A stretch of DNA of 64,000 nt from Crossaster papposus. Its lineage: Eukaryota > Echinodermata > Asteroidea > Velatida > Solasteridae. Position 1 is the stretch's first letter. Every line of letters starts with the position of its first letter. Positions 21,898-33,123 of the stretch are shown here, one piece after another. The notes beneath the pieces are model-generated. The model saw only the letters and a list, made by a program, of their open reading frames with translations, did not search any database and was not told the DNA's origin. The position numbers and the translations under genes are program-made. Where the stretch lies: NCBI GenBank assembly GCA_037893245.1, contig JBAIAA010000398.1, positions 620,001 to 684,000 of the forward strand. Reading direction: 5' to 3'.

Positions 21898-22724
21898 AGC
21901 GTACAAGAAACCTTTTAGTTCAATTATAAGTTAAAACAAAGAAGAAAAAAGAAGTAGTCAAACCAGAGAAAAGAATTTTAAAAAATACAAATAAAAAAAC
22001 CCAAAACAAAACGCAATGATAACATGATATCTGACAAGCAGAAGTTGACATACTTCCCACAAAAATCATTCATGATGTCATTTCATTGTTTGCATTGTAA
22101 TTGCGTGCACACTGATAGGTTAATCAGCTTGAATACAGGACATCGTGCATTGCAAACATTTTCACAAAAGTTGAACACATTTCAACTCGTGTAAATGTTC
22201 GCAGCAAATGCTTTGTCACGTCAAATTCGTATCGCATTCACTTTTGCGTGAAGTATTAACTAACCTTAACACGTGTAGTCTCAACAATGTGGTCCTCTGC
22301 AACTGTGAATTTGTTTTCATTTTCTCCCATACCGGTAGTTACTTCTTCATGTCTGCTACTACATGAAGAGTTCAAACGATTAAAGTGAATGCTCTCGGGG
22401 CCTAGTATACGGTAATCAAATACTTTTTGCTATGGGAATAAATATATGGTTGGCTGTTTCAATGCCAGAGCCACAGGCGAGGGCATTAACAATGTCCAAC
22501 CCGTGAGCCAGTTTTAATTATGCATGTTTAATTACCAATTATAATTACCTTTCGGGTAAAATTTGTCAAAACAAGTTAATAATATAAGTTTTTAATGAGC
22601 CCTGGCTAGGCTAAGCACTAATCAATGCTTGTTTACTGGTACATTATTCAGAGATAGGAAAGATGTACCAGGAACGTTGTGTAATGATGGGATTTTCCGC
22701 ATTGGAAAGGATTTGTGAAGATAT
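21898..22724. other. non-coding, nothing recognised
   Basis: A-rich then mixed sequence with no ORF or terminal-repeat candidate for the piggyBac-like gene. GTGAATGCTTTGTGACGTCA-like wording (GCAAATGCTTTGTCACGTCA at 22205, and a relative at about 62031) shows one more dispersed repeat. Confidence 0.4.
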
Positions 22725-23038
22725 TACAGGGTGTCTTAAAAAAAAGTATACCCATTTTTGTATTCATATTATTGCAAAACTACTGAATATTTTTGAAATA
22801 GACAAATGTCTGTGGAAACGGTAGAATGTTCTTTGTCTAATGATATAAGGTTAATTATTTCATTGTCATGGATGACTAAACAGCACTATGATCTTATTAT
22901 TATTTGACTGACAAAGCCGAGGCAGATATTTTTCATGTCAAATTCGTTTGCTGTTTGAACACTTTTAATTGATGACAGGGTTGATGAATCATTTTTGTCT
23001 GTTCCTTTCTTTTTGTGGTACACTTGCCTCATAAGAAT

Positions 23039-23424
23039 TTAAAGGTAAGATACACCATTGGTAATTGCTTGAATTATCATAAATGGGTGGATTTGGGGGG
23101 CTGTATTTTATAGTAAATATCGTTTAACTGACCTGTTTGGAAGATTTACAATTATGATTGGCGAGGAAAGCAAGAAAAACGGCGTTCGTTTTCAACTGGC
23201 TTTGGGCAGTTTTATGCTGTTCTTGTTTTTTTTCGCGATCACCGTCCAGCGATCATGAATTTGTTTTTATAAAATTAAATTTTTCGAAACAATTATAAGA
23301 TATCTAGCACAACCATTTTGCTGGATGCCTACAATTATTATTTACTTTCAAATAAATAAGATATTTCTTAATAATTCGTAAGTAACATTTTCCGATTTTT
23401 GCAAATGGTGTATCGTACCTTTAA
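23039..23424 (+). mobile_element. MITE family A, copy 3
   Basis: TTAA-AGGTAAGATACACCATTGG at the left and GGTGTATCGTACCT-TTAA at the right, with the shared interior ATCGTTTAACTGACCTG. It lies inside the mariner-like element at 22727-24563. Confidence 0.85.
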
Positions 23425-23509
23425 GGGTCATGTGTGCAGACCCTTGTTGTAATAGTAGCTGTTTGTTCCATGTTTGGCTGCTTTATGGCTCAATTGTAAT
23501 CTACTGCAG

Positions 23510-24130
23510 GATTTTGCAGGATTCATGCAGTGGTCACTAGTAATAAATATTGCAAGATTTTGCAGGATTCACGTTACATAGAGTTTTAACACCGGGAATT
23601 GCAGGATTTTGAAGGATTCAGGTTATGTGTTTACAAGAAAAATGGGGCAGGGAGTTGGGCTTAACATGCTGTGCCCTTCACATGACCACTATTCCTGTTA
23701 ACCCTAACTCCCTCACGGCTTTTACTAGTAAGTACATGTATCTTGAATCCGCCACAGTCCACCAATTTTGGTTTGCAAAAACTGCTGGTGTCCCGAGTCC
23801 ATCAGACTCCACCAGTATGCATTCTGGAGACATCCTGAGTCCATCATAATCCACCAGCAAAAGTTTGATGGACTGTGACGGATTCAGGATACCTACAGTG
23901 TAGGTGGCATGGATACACAAAATTGCAGTGCGTTTCTCCATAGAGTCCATCACAGTCCATCACCTGAATTTCTGTATCCTGAATCCATCAAACTCCTGCA
24001 GTAACGGTCGCTAGGCTTAAAATCCTCAATCCATCACACTCCTCCAGTTGTTCAATATGGAGGTATCCTGAATCCGCTAAAATCCTCCAAAACAGGAAAT
24101 GGATTTTGATGGACTCAGGGTGGTTAGGGT
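23510..24130. repeat. second GGATTTTGCAGGATTCAGG / CCTGAATCCATCA motif array
   Basis: Copies such as AGGATTTTGCAGGATTCATG (about 23509), AGGATTTTGAAGGATTCAGG (about 23603) and CCTGAATCCGCTAAAATCCT (about 24068), in both orientations. Together with the array at 17706-18990 it brackets the transposase gene. Confidence 0.55.
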
Positions 24131-24331
24131 TAATGCATATAGCTGGCATCTTCGTCTCATGTCTCGTATTGCTGATTTCTGTACCTTTCATAAATGTCGT
24201 TTGTTCATGGCAATGACATAATGAACCATACCATAAAACAGAGGACATTCTACCGTTACCACAGACATTTGTCTTTTTCTGAAATATTCAGTAGTTTTGC
24301 AATAATATTAATTTGTAAAAATGATACATTT

Positions 24332-24552
24332 TTAACCAGTTCGCGCCGGGGTGCGGGATTAGTTTTAACGAAATTTTATATGAGGCGGGTTCAGGCCGAT
24401 GGTACTGGGAAGCACACCCACGCATTTTTGGCCTTGCTCGCTGCTGACGGACATTGCCGGCTTTGCTCGTGACGTGTTTATGCGTCATCCGTTTTGAATC
24501 TAGGGAAAACTTTGCGTGTAAAAATATACTTCCTCCGGCGGAAACTGGTTAA
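24332..24552 (-). mobile_element. MITE family B, copy 2, nested in a mariner-like arm
   Basis: TTAA-CCAGTTCGCGCCGGGGTG at the left and CGGCGGAAACTGG-TTAA at the right. It interrupts the right arm of the element at 22727-24563. The matching left arm reads CAGGGTGTCTTAAAAAAAAG, that is, a single TTAA with no insert. Confidence 0.9.
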
Positions 24553-24565
24553 GAGACACCCTGTA

Positions 24566-24962
24566 CATGACTGTACATGTAGTAGTAGTCACATACAGTA
24601 TAAAAAGGAAGGACAAAACTCAATTTATTATTTATTTGTTCCGGAACCTAATAATCAAATGCTTTTTGTCCACTTTTTTCTCATTTGAAGCGACAATTTC
24701 TTCAAAATCTTAACAATTTATTGACGTTTAAGCTATAGTGGCTGCTATACAATAGGGACCATTATGTTTTATACATGTACCGAATATCTATCCTTGTACA
24801 TGTATGCGGCTGGGAAATAGTTGCCTATTAATCACCATATTGTGTGTTAATTTTATCAGTCTCTAATATGTTAAATATATTTCAGCATTTTAATATAGAT
24901 GTCAATTGCCGATACTATGCCAGATGAAACAATCCAAAACGGTGATTTAATATGCGACGCTT
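24566..24962. other. non-coding, nothing recognised
   Basis: AT-rich. The stretch GGCTGGGAAATAGTTGCCTATTAATC at about 24809-24834 recurs at about 62523, so part of this region is another dispersed repeat. Confidence 0.45.
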
Positions 24963-25204
24963 TCAACCAGTTCGCGCCGGGATTATTTTAACATCGCCGA
25001 GCCGACGGGCGGGATTATTTTTAACGAAACTCGATCCGAAGCGGGTTCAGGCTGATAGTGCCGGGAAGCACACCCACGCATTTCCGGCCTTGCGCGCTGC
25101 TGACATACATTTCCGAACTTGAACTTGACGTGTTTATGCGTCATCCGTTTTGAATTTTTGGAAATTTTGGCGTTTATATACGTCATCCGGCGCGAACTGG
25201 TTAA
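24963..25204 (-). mobile_element. MITE family B, copy 3
   Basis: 242 bp. Left end TCAA-CCAGTTCGCGCCGGGATT, with one substitution in the TTAA. Right end CCGGCGCGAACTGG-TTAA, with the standard interior. Confidence 0.85.
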
Positions 25205-25464
25205 GCAGCATGACATATCCCACGCGTATCAAATCTAATGGTCCCTAATATATTGGCTAACGTGCAGTAGCCCACATGCACATTTTTCTTAATAATTCGG
25301 CAATAAAATTGTTTGATGTCTGCAAATGGTCTGTACTGCACTGGTACATGTACATGTAGGACATTGAAGGGTAGGAATTTGGTGGTAGAACAATGTCCTC
25401 CTTTCAGGAGTTGTTTGGTGCTCGGATGAATATCTATATATTTTGACCAGTGTGCTGATGTCTC
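25205..25464. other. short spacer between MITEs
   Basis: No supportable feature apart from a family A-like fragment (TTCTTAATAATTCGGCAATA followed by TCTGCAAATGGT) near 25286-25330. Confidence 0.4.
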
Positions 25465-25847
25465 TTAAAGGTACATATAGGATACACCATTGGTAATTGC
25501 TTGAATTATCATGAATGGATAGATTTGGGGGGTTGTATTTTATAGTAAATATCATTTAACTGACCTGTCTGAAGTTTTACAATCATGAATGCCGAGAAAA
25601 GCACTAAAAACAGCGTTTGTTTTAAACTGGCGCCGAGCAGTTATTCTTATGTTATCTTTGGACGGCGATCGCGAATTTTTCTTTATAAAATTCCATGTTA
25701 CGGAATAATTACAGAATATCTAGCGCAATCATTTTGCTGGATGCCTAGAATCATGATTTACTTTCAAATGAGTAAGATATTTCTTAATAATTCAGTACCG
25801 GTAGTAAATATTTTCGATATCTGCAAAATGGTGTATCCTACCTTTAA
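25465..25847 (+). mobile_element. MITE family A, copy 4
   Basis: TTAA-AGGTACATATAGGATACACC at the left (with a small internal insertion in the terminal repeat) and GGTGTATCCTACCT-TTAA at the right. A 166-codon ORF across it and its flank (25585-26085) is incidental. Confidence 0.85.
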
Positions 25848-26662
25848 GAAGTGGACTTTTTTTTCCATGGCCTCATGGAAACTCACCATGACATGCCTTT
25901 GCCTAATTCTACCATGGGTTCCCACTGGGACTTTGTTTTACTGCAATGGAATGTTTAATGGCCTTGCAAAGCTGGCAGAATGTGGCACATTGCTGGCGCT
26001 GGTAAATTTGTGGTTGAGTGGAAACTTTTCGAGACCACTTTTTGCCGGGTTGTTTTACATTACTGCCTTGGTACGTTTATGTTGACTGGGAGGTTACTAC
26101 AATGGTAGTCCAATTGCAACATGTCTAACTTATTGGCTATTTTATTATTTTCTTCAAAATGATACATGAACTGGTAGCATGGCAGAAAGAATAATTTCAC
26201 AGGGAGTCAATTATCAATGATATCTTTACAACAAGCAAGCTTATTTTACAGTATTTTAGTTGGTTTACTTTTGTGGATAGCTGTGAAAGTAAATACTTCA
26301 GCTTTTAAATGATCACCCATACTCAGTCAGCAGGTCAACTATTCATGCAGCTTTTTGTCTAGCCCCATGATCATCTCATCCCACATCCTGAACAATATTC
26401 TCCTTGCCACTCAATTGTCATTCAGTTCAACCAAGAGCCTCCATGGTTCAACAGCCTTGAGAAGAGCCCATTAATAGGGTATCAACCTGTTCACTCCTAG
26501 GTAGGGCTTGGCCTAGAGATTCCTTATGAATGGGGATCAGTGGGTGAATAATTTAATGGGCTGAGACAAGTGTAGTACATATGTTGGACTCTTGCATGCA
26601 TAAAGTAGAGTGTACATCATTTTTTTTTTCAAATCCAATGTTGTGGATTTTTGTTGGTGCCA
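25848..26662. other. non-coding, nothing recognised
   Basis: No gene or repeat that I can support. Confidence 0.4.
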
Positions 26663-26745
26663 TTAACCAGTTAGTGTCGGAGGACGTGTATACGTATTTT
26701 TTTTAAAATTCAAAACAAATGACTGATAAACAAGGCCTGGAATAT
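26663..26745 (+). mobile_element. MITE family B, copy 6, truncated
   Basis: TTAACCAGTTAGTGTCGGAG followed by GACGTGTATACGTATT and degraded interior words (AAATTCAAAACAAATGACTG). The right part is lost. Confidence 0.65.
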
Positions 26746-27392
26746 TTTTTTTACTACCCACAAATGACACATATAACCTGTCAGGCATGGCGGTTTGATC
26801 CAGTGGAGGATGTGTGTGCACCCTGGGAAAGTTTCATTGATTGTTGCGATTGACATGTTTACACCTCAGATGTTGTAGTGGATGTCTCTATACATGCATG
26901 ACTTTACTAACATACCCACAGTTGATGTGTACACATGCTAATGTTGCCAAGCATGCTTCCTTGACTTGGTGGACAGAGATTAGGCCTACACCCTATAGTT
27001 CCATTGTCTCCATTGAATTCATTTAGCCAAGGATTTATCAATTCCCTGGGCATATTAAACAGGGACCTTGGAAGTCTAAGTTATAGATCAATAAAGATGA
27101 CCATCTACATGTACTCTCTTTCTGGGGGGCCTACATTGGTTGTGATCATACATGTATGTACAAGATGTTTTGAATTATAAGAGAAGCCCAATTGTCCATG
27201 ATTGATGGGTTTAGTTAAATGAGCTGAGCTCATGTGGTGGAGAGATTCTACATATTCCTACCATTTATAGAGTGTTCTATCTGAATGTTGTTTTGTAAAT
27301 TGCTTGCTAAATTTACAGCCAGGCAAAGTACAAGTACATTTGTACATATAAACACCAATGTAAATTGTTATTCTGTTGTTCTACAACAGAGC
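26746..27392. other. non-coding, nothing recognised
   Basis: No supportable feature. The last 25 bases are pyrimidine-rich and end in ACAACAG just before the ATG of the small ORF below. Confidence 0.4.
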
Positions 27393-27590
27393 ATGGAGGA
27401 AAGAAAACAGAAGGAGAGAAAACGAAATCCCCTTATCAGTCCAATCGATAATAGCGGAATAACCCCATACACTGCGGCTGACTGCTGCGGTCAAGAGGTT
27501 TACAACCTAATCCGGCCTTCTGTGCGCATGATGGTCGCCGTGATTTCGTTGGTAATCGGCGTACTCGAGTTGTGGAAGATGCGTCGATGA
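27393..27590 (+). CDS. possible small single-pass membrane protein (65 aa)
   Basis: ATG at 27393 follows TTGTTCTACAACAG|AGC, which would serve as a splice acceptor. The 65-codon ORF has a very basic N-terminus (MEERKQKERKRN), a middle part (GITPYTAADCCGQEVYN) and a hydrophobic segment (MMVAVISLVIGVLELW, about residues 46-61), then WKMRR and a stop. The stretch is richer in GC and CpG than its AT-rich surroundings. I do not recognise the family. It may be a last exon of a gene whose earlier exons I cannot place, or a chance ORF. A poly(A) signal AATAAA lies at 28457-28462. Confidence 0.4.
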   Translation: MEERKQKERKRNPLISPIDNSGITPYTAADCCGQEVYNLIRPSVRMMVAVISLVIGVLELWKMRR

Positions 27591-28456
27591 TACTTAGATA
27601 CGTGTAAACAACAGCACTGTTTGCATGCGCAGTTGGTTCGTGTAGGCCCTGCAAAAACTCACGGAAACCCGTTGTCTTCAGTGCAAAAATATACGCGTTT
27701 TGGTGTTTCGCTGAAAAAAATCAGCCCAAAACTAGGCAAATGACATTTATTTCCTGTGAAATAGAGAACCTATAAAAATGCATTTATATTAATTTCATTT
27801 TATCGCCATAACTTATTTTCCAACGGTTTCCTACAGCCAAAAAATAGTTTAAAATGGGGAAGAAGTATTAAAAACACAATCGAATAGTTTAGTTTTATGA
27901 CAAGACACGTCTGGACAATTGCACAAAAAAACTATCGAAAATGTGTTCTTGTTTTTGTTTTTTCAATACTGAATACGCGGGCAAAACCATTCCCATCATG
28001 CCAAGCGGCAACTGCTGGCTCGCTGGTTTCCCATTGTTGAGTTTATGAGCGCGGCGACCATCATATGGGCTTTGAAGTCAGTGTGTGCTCTCTCCTTCTG
28101 TTTTCATTTTGTTTTCCGCCATGAACAGAGCCAGCTACCTGTACTTCAAATTCTGTTTTCTCAGTTGTGTAATTTGAACTCCAATGAAGTAATATTTTCA
28201 GAACGGGAGGGGCTATACCAAATGAAAGCTTATGTTTTTGGCTTTCCAACCATGTATATAACTAAATTTCAGGTTTTTTGTGACATACCGGTAATACCTT
28301 TTTTTGTGGAGTTGGTCACATGTACATGTATGTTTACATTGTATTTATTGGTCTATATTCTTAGACCCTTTTAATGTTTATACATACATTTTTTTTAAAT
28401 AATGTGTAAATTTTGATGTAATTCAGCCCCTGGGCTGCCATGTCAATTTTTGTATC
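27591..28456. other. possible 3' UTR or intergenic sequence
   Basis: Contains a GC-richer island near 27990-28070 (TGAGCGCGGCGACCATCATA). The minus strand there has ATGGCGGAAAACAAAATGA, a good start context but an ORF of only a few codons. The plus-strand ORF from 28045 has no recognisable domain. Confidence 0.3.
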
Positions 28457-28462
28457 AATAAA
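28457..28462 (+). promoter_or_regulatory. candidate poly(A) signal
   Basis: TATCAATAAACCATTT within AT-rich sequence, about 870 bases past the small ORF at 27393-27590. It could end that transcript. Confidence 0.3.
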
Positions 28463-29415
28463 CCATTTATAATAATAATATATAATATTGCCATTTACCT
28501 ACATGTAGTACATGTCCTGGTACCATGCTTGCTCTATGCCTGGATGATTAAGAATTCCTCCATGCTCTATGCTACAGTGAAGTGTACCATGGAGGAATAT
28601 ATGAGTGTATGTATAACAGATGTACAGTAGGTTTGAAATCATGCAGAGTCTGCATGCTCTTTGTCCATTTACTGGTATTATATAACATGCTTAGCAGTAG
28701 TGAGCTGGTCAACAGGTCTCAAGGCCTCCACGCTGGGCATTGGGTTCTGTGCTAATGTACATAAAGTACATGTAGGTGTATGCAAATGTTATGTAGTTAG
28801 ATATGATATGAACACAAATTTGTTTGCTTGTAGACTTTTTAGCTTGATCAATATCTACTGTACTTAATCTCCATGTGGTACAATGTATTATATTTAGTTG
28901 GACCTTCCTAAGATCTGTGATATCCTTGATTGCGAATATGTAAAACTTAAACAGCGTCACTTTTTTACTTTCAAGAAGTGTCAAGCTACTGGTATATTAA
29001 ATTTAAATGTATTTGTGACTGGGCTGTAATTATGCTTACAATTCTAAAGAAAAACCATTAAAACTTCCAGACTTGTGGATTGATTTTATTTCATAGTGTG
29101 TGAAAATCAATTCTTGTGGCGTGTATTTTTTTAATTTTGTTTAGAGAGATTACAGTTTCAACCATTATTCTCAGTTTTTTTTCACATTTTAAAATCCAAA
29201 TCCTTGAACAATAGATAGACGATAAATAGTTGTCAGATATATTAAAACAACTGCTGCAAACTGCTTCCTAAATTATTCCTGAATGAATTTAATCTAACAA
29301 ATAAATGTCAAGTTATTCAAATACAAATAGAACAACTTTGGATGCCACATTGGTTATGGATACTGGTGGGTTTTGGGCATTTTAAATAATAATATTATTA
29401 GATTCCTTGTGCCTT
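28463..29415. other. non-coding, nothing recognised
   Basis: AT-rich with no supportable gene. A short imperfect palindrome flanks 28545-28600 (TTCCTCCATG and CATGGAGGAA). Confidence 0.4.
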
Positions 29416-29733
29416 TCTAAGGTAGGATAAAAAATATCTTATTTGCTTATTTACTTATTTAAAAGTAAATAAAGATTCTAGGCATCCAGCCAAATGATTG
29501 CGCAAGATATTCTGTTATTGTTTTGACAAATTTAATTTTCGAAGAAAGAAAAATCCGGATGGCGATCGCAAAAAAACCAAAACTGCCCGATGCCGGTTAA
29601 AAACGAATGCCGTTTTTTTCTAGGCATTTAAGATTGTAAAACTTCAGGTTGTATAACAATTTCCCCAAATCCACCCATTCCTGATACATGTAATTCAAGC
29701 AATTATCACAAATGTACCGGTATCCTACCTTAA
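29416..29733 (-). mobile_element. MITE family A, copy 5 (diverged)
   Basis: CTAAGGTAGGATAAAAAATAT at the left and GGTATCCTACCTTAA at the right. The interior words AGGCATCCAGCCAAATGATT and GATTGTAAAACTTCAGG match the family in reverse orientation. Confidence 0.7.
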
Positions 29734-29870
29734 AGTCAAATGTTTTGACCCTTAAAATTTCATTTTTAAATTGTCTGGCTGCGAAGTTGGCAAGAAAATG
29801 GCAGTCATTTTGGACGCCATCTTGGATTTTGAAAGAACTCCATTTGTAGGATAAAGGTTTGTTTGTTTGT

Positions 29871-29872
<2 letters not shown>

Positions 29873-29910
<38 letters not shown>
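29873..29910 (+). repeat. uninterrupted run of 38 G
   Basis: (TTTG)n leads into 38 consecutive G, then TGGGGGTGAGGGGG. It has strong G-quadruplex potential and the run length is likely polymorphic or imprecisely sequenced. Confidence 0.95.
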
Positions 29911-29911
<1 letters not shown>

Positions 29912-30727
29912 GGGGGTGAGGGGGATTCAATAGTTGGGTTTTTCCAATGATGATTGGCTGACCATCGTTGGAAATTGCTACAGAATGTCCACTTTTCTTG
30001 AAAATGACCAGGTGCCATGATTTCACAAAATGTTTGAGACTGCCACTTGGGATAAAAAACATTCTTTTTTGCCGTGCTCTGTCAATATTTTAAAGTTATT
30101 TATTGTTTGCAACTTCATTTTGCAATTCTGTAGTAGCACAACATACTTCTAAGAAGTAAACCTTCCTCAGATTACATGTAGTGATTTCCTTTCCTTCCAT
30201 TTCACAGTTATGTCATTAGAGGTTGAAGACACAAATGTAGAAAGTCTTCTCATTTCTAAAGCTTGGTATTTGATCTCTCTTTCTTTTTATTTATTATTTT
30301 TTTTTTTTGGGGGGGGGGGGGTTACTTCCCTGATTTCATGGTGTTCTCCTATAATTACAAGTTACATACACATGTAGCTTGTGGCAACTTCCTGTGACTA
30401 CAATTCTCTCACTGAATGTTCATAAGTTGTTAATCACAGATCAACAAACTGCCAACCAATCCCCTCCCGCCACCTGTTATCACTTCTGACTTATAAAGGG
30501 AGTTGTTTTAAGAGATAAAATAAATTATAATCTGCACTAGAGCATAAATTGCCTCCCTGGAGTGTGTGCATTTCCCACAATTATTCTACTTGCAGGATTA
30601 TAATAGTTTATGTACTCCTTTGACTGTGATATTCTCCTCATGGAATGTGTAAACATACCAGTAGTGTGTACAGTAGAAACATGCTGGGGTTGTAGACTAG
30701 TAAATAAACCGCCATAGATCCCAGAGA
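29911..30727. other. non-coding, nothing recognised
   Basis: Contains a T-run followed by a G-run at about 30297-30320. No gene. Confidence 0.4.
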
Positions 30728-30842
30728 CAAAACGCCCAGTTCCGAATACGCCCAGTTCCGAAGACGCCCAGTTCCGAAGACGCCCAGTTCCGAATACGCC
30801 CAGTTCCCGAATATGCCCAGTTCCCGAATATGCCCAGTTTCT
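30728..30842 (+). repeat. 16-bp minisatellite ACGCCCAGTTCCGAAT
   Basis: About seven tandem copies of a 16-17 bp unit (CGCCCAGTTCCGAAGA, CGCCCAGTTCCGAATA, TGCCCAGTTCCCGAATA). It is open on the minus strand as an incidental GTGHIRELGVFGTGRLRNWA-type repeat peptide. Confidence 0.9.
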
Positions 30843-32336
30843 CAAATACCCACAACTCCCGAAGGTGTTTGAGACATATACATAAAATTATTTTTTTTCA
30901 TCTTTCATTTTCTGTTTAATTATTTTGGGTAACTTGGCCAAATTAAAATGTACCATCCAAAGTAGCCCTATTGCTCCATTGCAACATGGGAGAGCCCAAT
31001 TCTACCCAGGTTTCAGAGTAACACAAGCAAGCAGTCTAGTTCACAGCTTCCAATTTTTTTTTACAAACCATCAAGTTTATGGGCTATAAATTGCTCTAAA
31101 AATATAGCAGAGAATTTGAGGGCATTCAAATTCTGACTTGGCTGGAGTGGGAAACTGCACAGGCCTTTTGATCTCCACCTTCATTGTAATTTGTTGTATA
31201 CCAGCAATTTTGATTTTAGATTAAAAGCAGTCAGTTGGATAAATTATTCTGCATAACTTTTTAGGAATTCAGTTTAAAAATCCTTAAAAAAATACATGAG
31301 ATGCACATGTATAATTTGTGTTTGGCCTTTTTTTTACCCTCACTAGAGAAACCAAATTTGCAAATTTAGAAATCTAAATTTATTTACCTGAGGCATTGTA
31401 AGGGAAAATAGCCACTACCCCCTGATAATTGTCATGATTTGTGGTCCGCTTTTGATGGTAAAACAGAAGCTTATATTATAATTGTTCCAAAATATATGCT
31501 GATTAGCAATTAATTGCTTTCATGCCATCAGTCATTTTTTATCTACCAGCTATATTGCAACTCTTTGCAACATTTTGATTGTGTCTCTCTAATAGTAATA
31601 TTCTGTCTCATCCTTTTTTTGTTAGTCTGCATTTTTTGAGGGTAAATAATATATTTTACACACTTTTTCAGTTCTTTCTGTAAATTCTTGTAATCAGAAT
31701 TTAATGGACATTAAGTATTTTAGTTATTAAACATTATTTTCTCCATTTTATTTTAATTTTCGCTTGTTTTAAAAAAGAGACCCAAATTTTGTGCTATGCA
31801 ACAAACTTGTAGTATAACTAGGGGAAAAAAAGAAAAAAAATCAACTTTTATAATGAAACAATCAAATGTGTAATACTGAATTCAGGATGACAGAAGACCC
31901 CGATTATTGTTTTCAGTAACATGGCATTATTGGGTGAAAGTCACTGAGGCATGACAACATGATCAACTGGTTTGTGTGAGGTTTAAGACAGTATTGTGCA
32001 CCACAACCAAGATTGTCTTAAAGACTACTCTTAACGATTTAATTAATTTGCATTCTCTCATTAACTAGTATAAAATATGTTATTTTTAGTCAGAAACACA
32101 TTATGCACTCTGTAGAAAGGTTTTCAGTTACATTATCTTAAAAACAAACAAGCACACAAACATATGGGGTGAATTTCAATTCATTTGTGAATATCTCAAA
32201 TTTTCTTCATTTATTGTATGCAGATAGCGTGGCATATTGTGTTTAAAAAAAAGAAAAAAAGACTCCTGGCTGCAATAGTGTGGTCTTTTGTGGAGGATTC
32301 AGGCAAAATGAGACGAAACTGGGCAGAGAGGTTGAA
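30843..32336. other. non-coding, nothing recognised
   Basis: AT-rich, about 1.5 kb, with no repeat or ORF that I can support. Confidence 0.4.
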
Positions 32337-32364
32337 ATTATTATTATTATTATTATTATTATTT
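32337..32364 (+). repeat. (ATT)n microsatellite
   Basis: About nine perfect copies of the trinucleotide. Confidence 0.95.
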
Positions 32365-32379
32365 TCTGGTAATGAAACC

Positions 32380-32520
32380 AAGGATCCTTCAAAAGCGCTC
32401 AAGGCACTGTAGCTCGTAAGCCAGAAGAAACCCGTAGACAGAGGCTGTGTCAGCCAGGAACACCGGGGCAAACCCCTTCTCTTAGCGATAAGTGTTTTGG
32501 GTTCTTTTACGTGCATTATA
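32380..32520 (+). repeat. dispersed SINE-like repeat, copy 1
   Basis: AGCGCTCAAGGCACTG, then CAGGAACACCGGGGCAAACC, CCTTCTCTTAGCGATAAGTG and GGGTTCTTTTACGTGCATTA. The same ordered words occur at 62630-62760. Family not assigned; it looks like a conserved interspersed repeat. Confidence 0.65.
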
Positions 32521-32694
32521 CAATTTTAAGTTATGCCTGTTCGCCAAAGTAAAATGTTAAGGAAAAGGCCTTACATTTTTTGAGTTTTGGACATGTGATA
32601 AGAAAAAAGGTCAATTTATTTTCTTAAAAAACATTTTTATTCCACTACTTTCTTACGATTTCTTTACAAATATGGTTAGTAGACGAAACAAATA

Positions 32695-33123
32695 TGCGAC
32701 TCCTACGAAACCCGACATAAGTCGCACAGGCTATTTTGAGATACAGCTCATCATCAAAGTTAAAATGGGGTGAAAAATCTGGCGGACATCGATTTTTGTT
32801 TTTTTGTTATTTTGTTATTCTTTAATATGTATACTTTAACCCTCAGAGTTACCGGTAGGTTTAAACGAAATTAACTTTATTGATGAGAAAGTAAAAAAAT
32901 CATGCATTTATTGAGGCAAACTGTGTCCTAGAGGAAAACTAGTAAAAGTGGTAATTTATCTCCCAAACACATCAAAATAAAATCCTCTTAAAATTGGAAG
33001 TATGTATGATATAAAGGTGGTTTTGGTACTAAATGAAAGCTGAAGATGTGTACTAAATGGAAATAACAATATCTCACTTTAAAAAAAACCCACTTATGTC
33101 TGGTTTTGTGGGAGCGGGTCACA
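32695..33123. mobile_element. MITE with TGCGACTCC termini (TA target)
   Basis: Left end TGCGACTCCTACGAAACCCG then ACATAAGT. The right end is ACTTATGTCTGGTTTTGTGG then GAGCGGGTCACA, its inverted counterpart with mismatches and a small gap. TA lies on each side. The interior carries no ORF. Confidence 0.75.

Larger units (their letters stand above)
22727..24563. mobile_element. mariner-like inverted-repeat element with long arms
   Basis: Bounded by TA on both sides, starting CAGGGTGTC and ending GACACCCTG. The left arm (22727-22890) and right arm (about 24195-24563, minus a nested insertion) are inverted copies. They share TATTATTGCAAAACTACTGA, GACAAATGTCTGTGG and ACGGTAGAATGT. The middle holds a family A MITE (23039-23424) and a motif array (23510-24130). 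No transposase ORF is present, so it is non-autonomous. The TA target suggests Tc1/mariner, which is inference. Confidence 0.8.

Noticed and set aside
25585-26085. 166-codon plus-strand ORF
   Set aside because: Its first half is a translation of MITE family A (25465-25847) and its second half has no domain or codon bias. Incidental.
28045-28374. 109-codon plus-strand ORF starting MSAATIIWALK
   Set aside because: Hydrophobic but T-rich, with no domain and no splice support; it probably reflects AT-rich non-coding sequence.
30537-30845. Minus-strand ORF with GTGRLRNWA-like repeats
   Set aside because: Translation of the 16-bp minisatellite; no other support.
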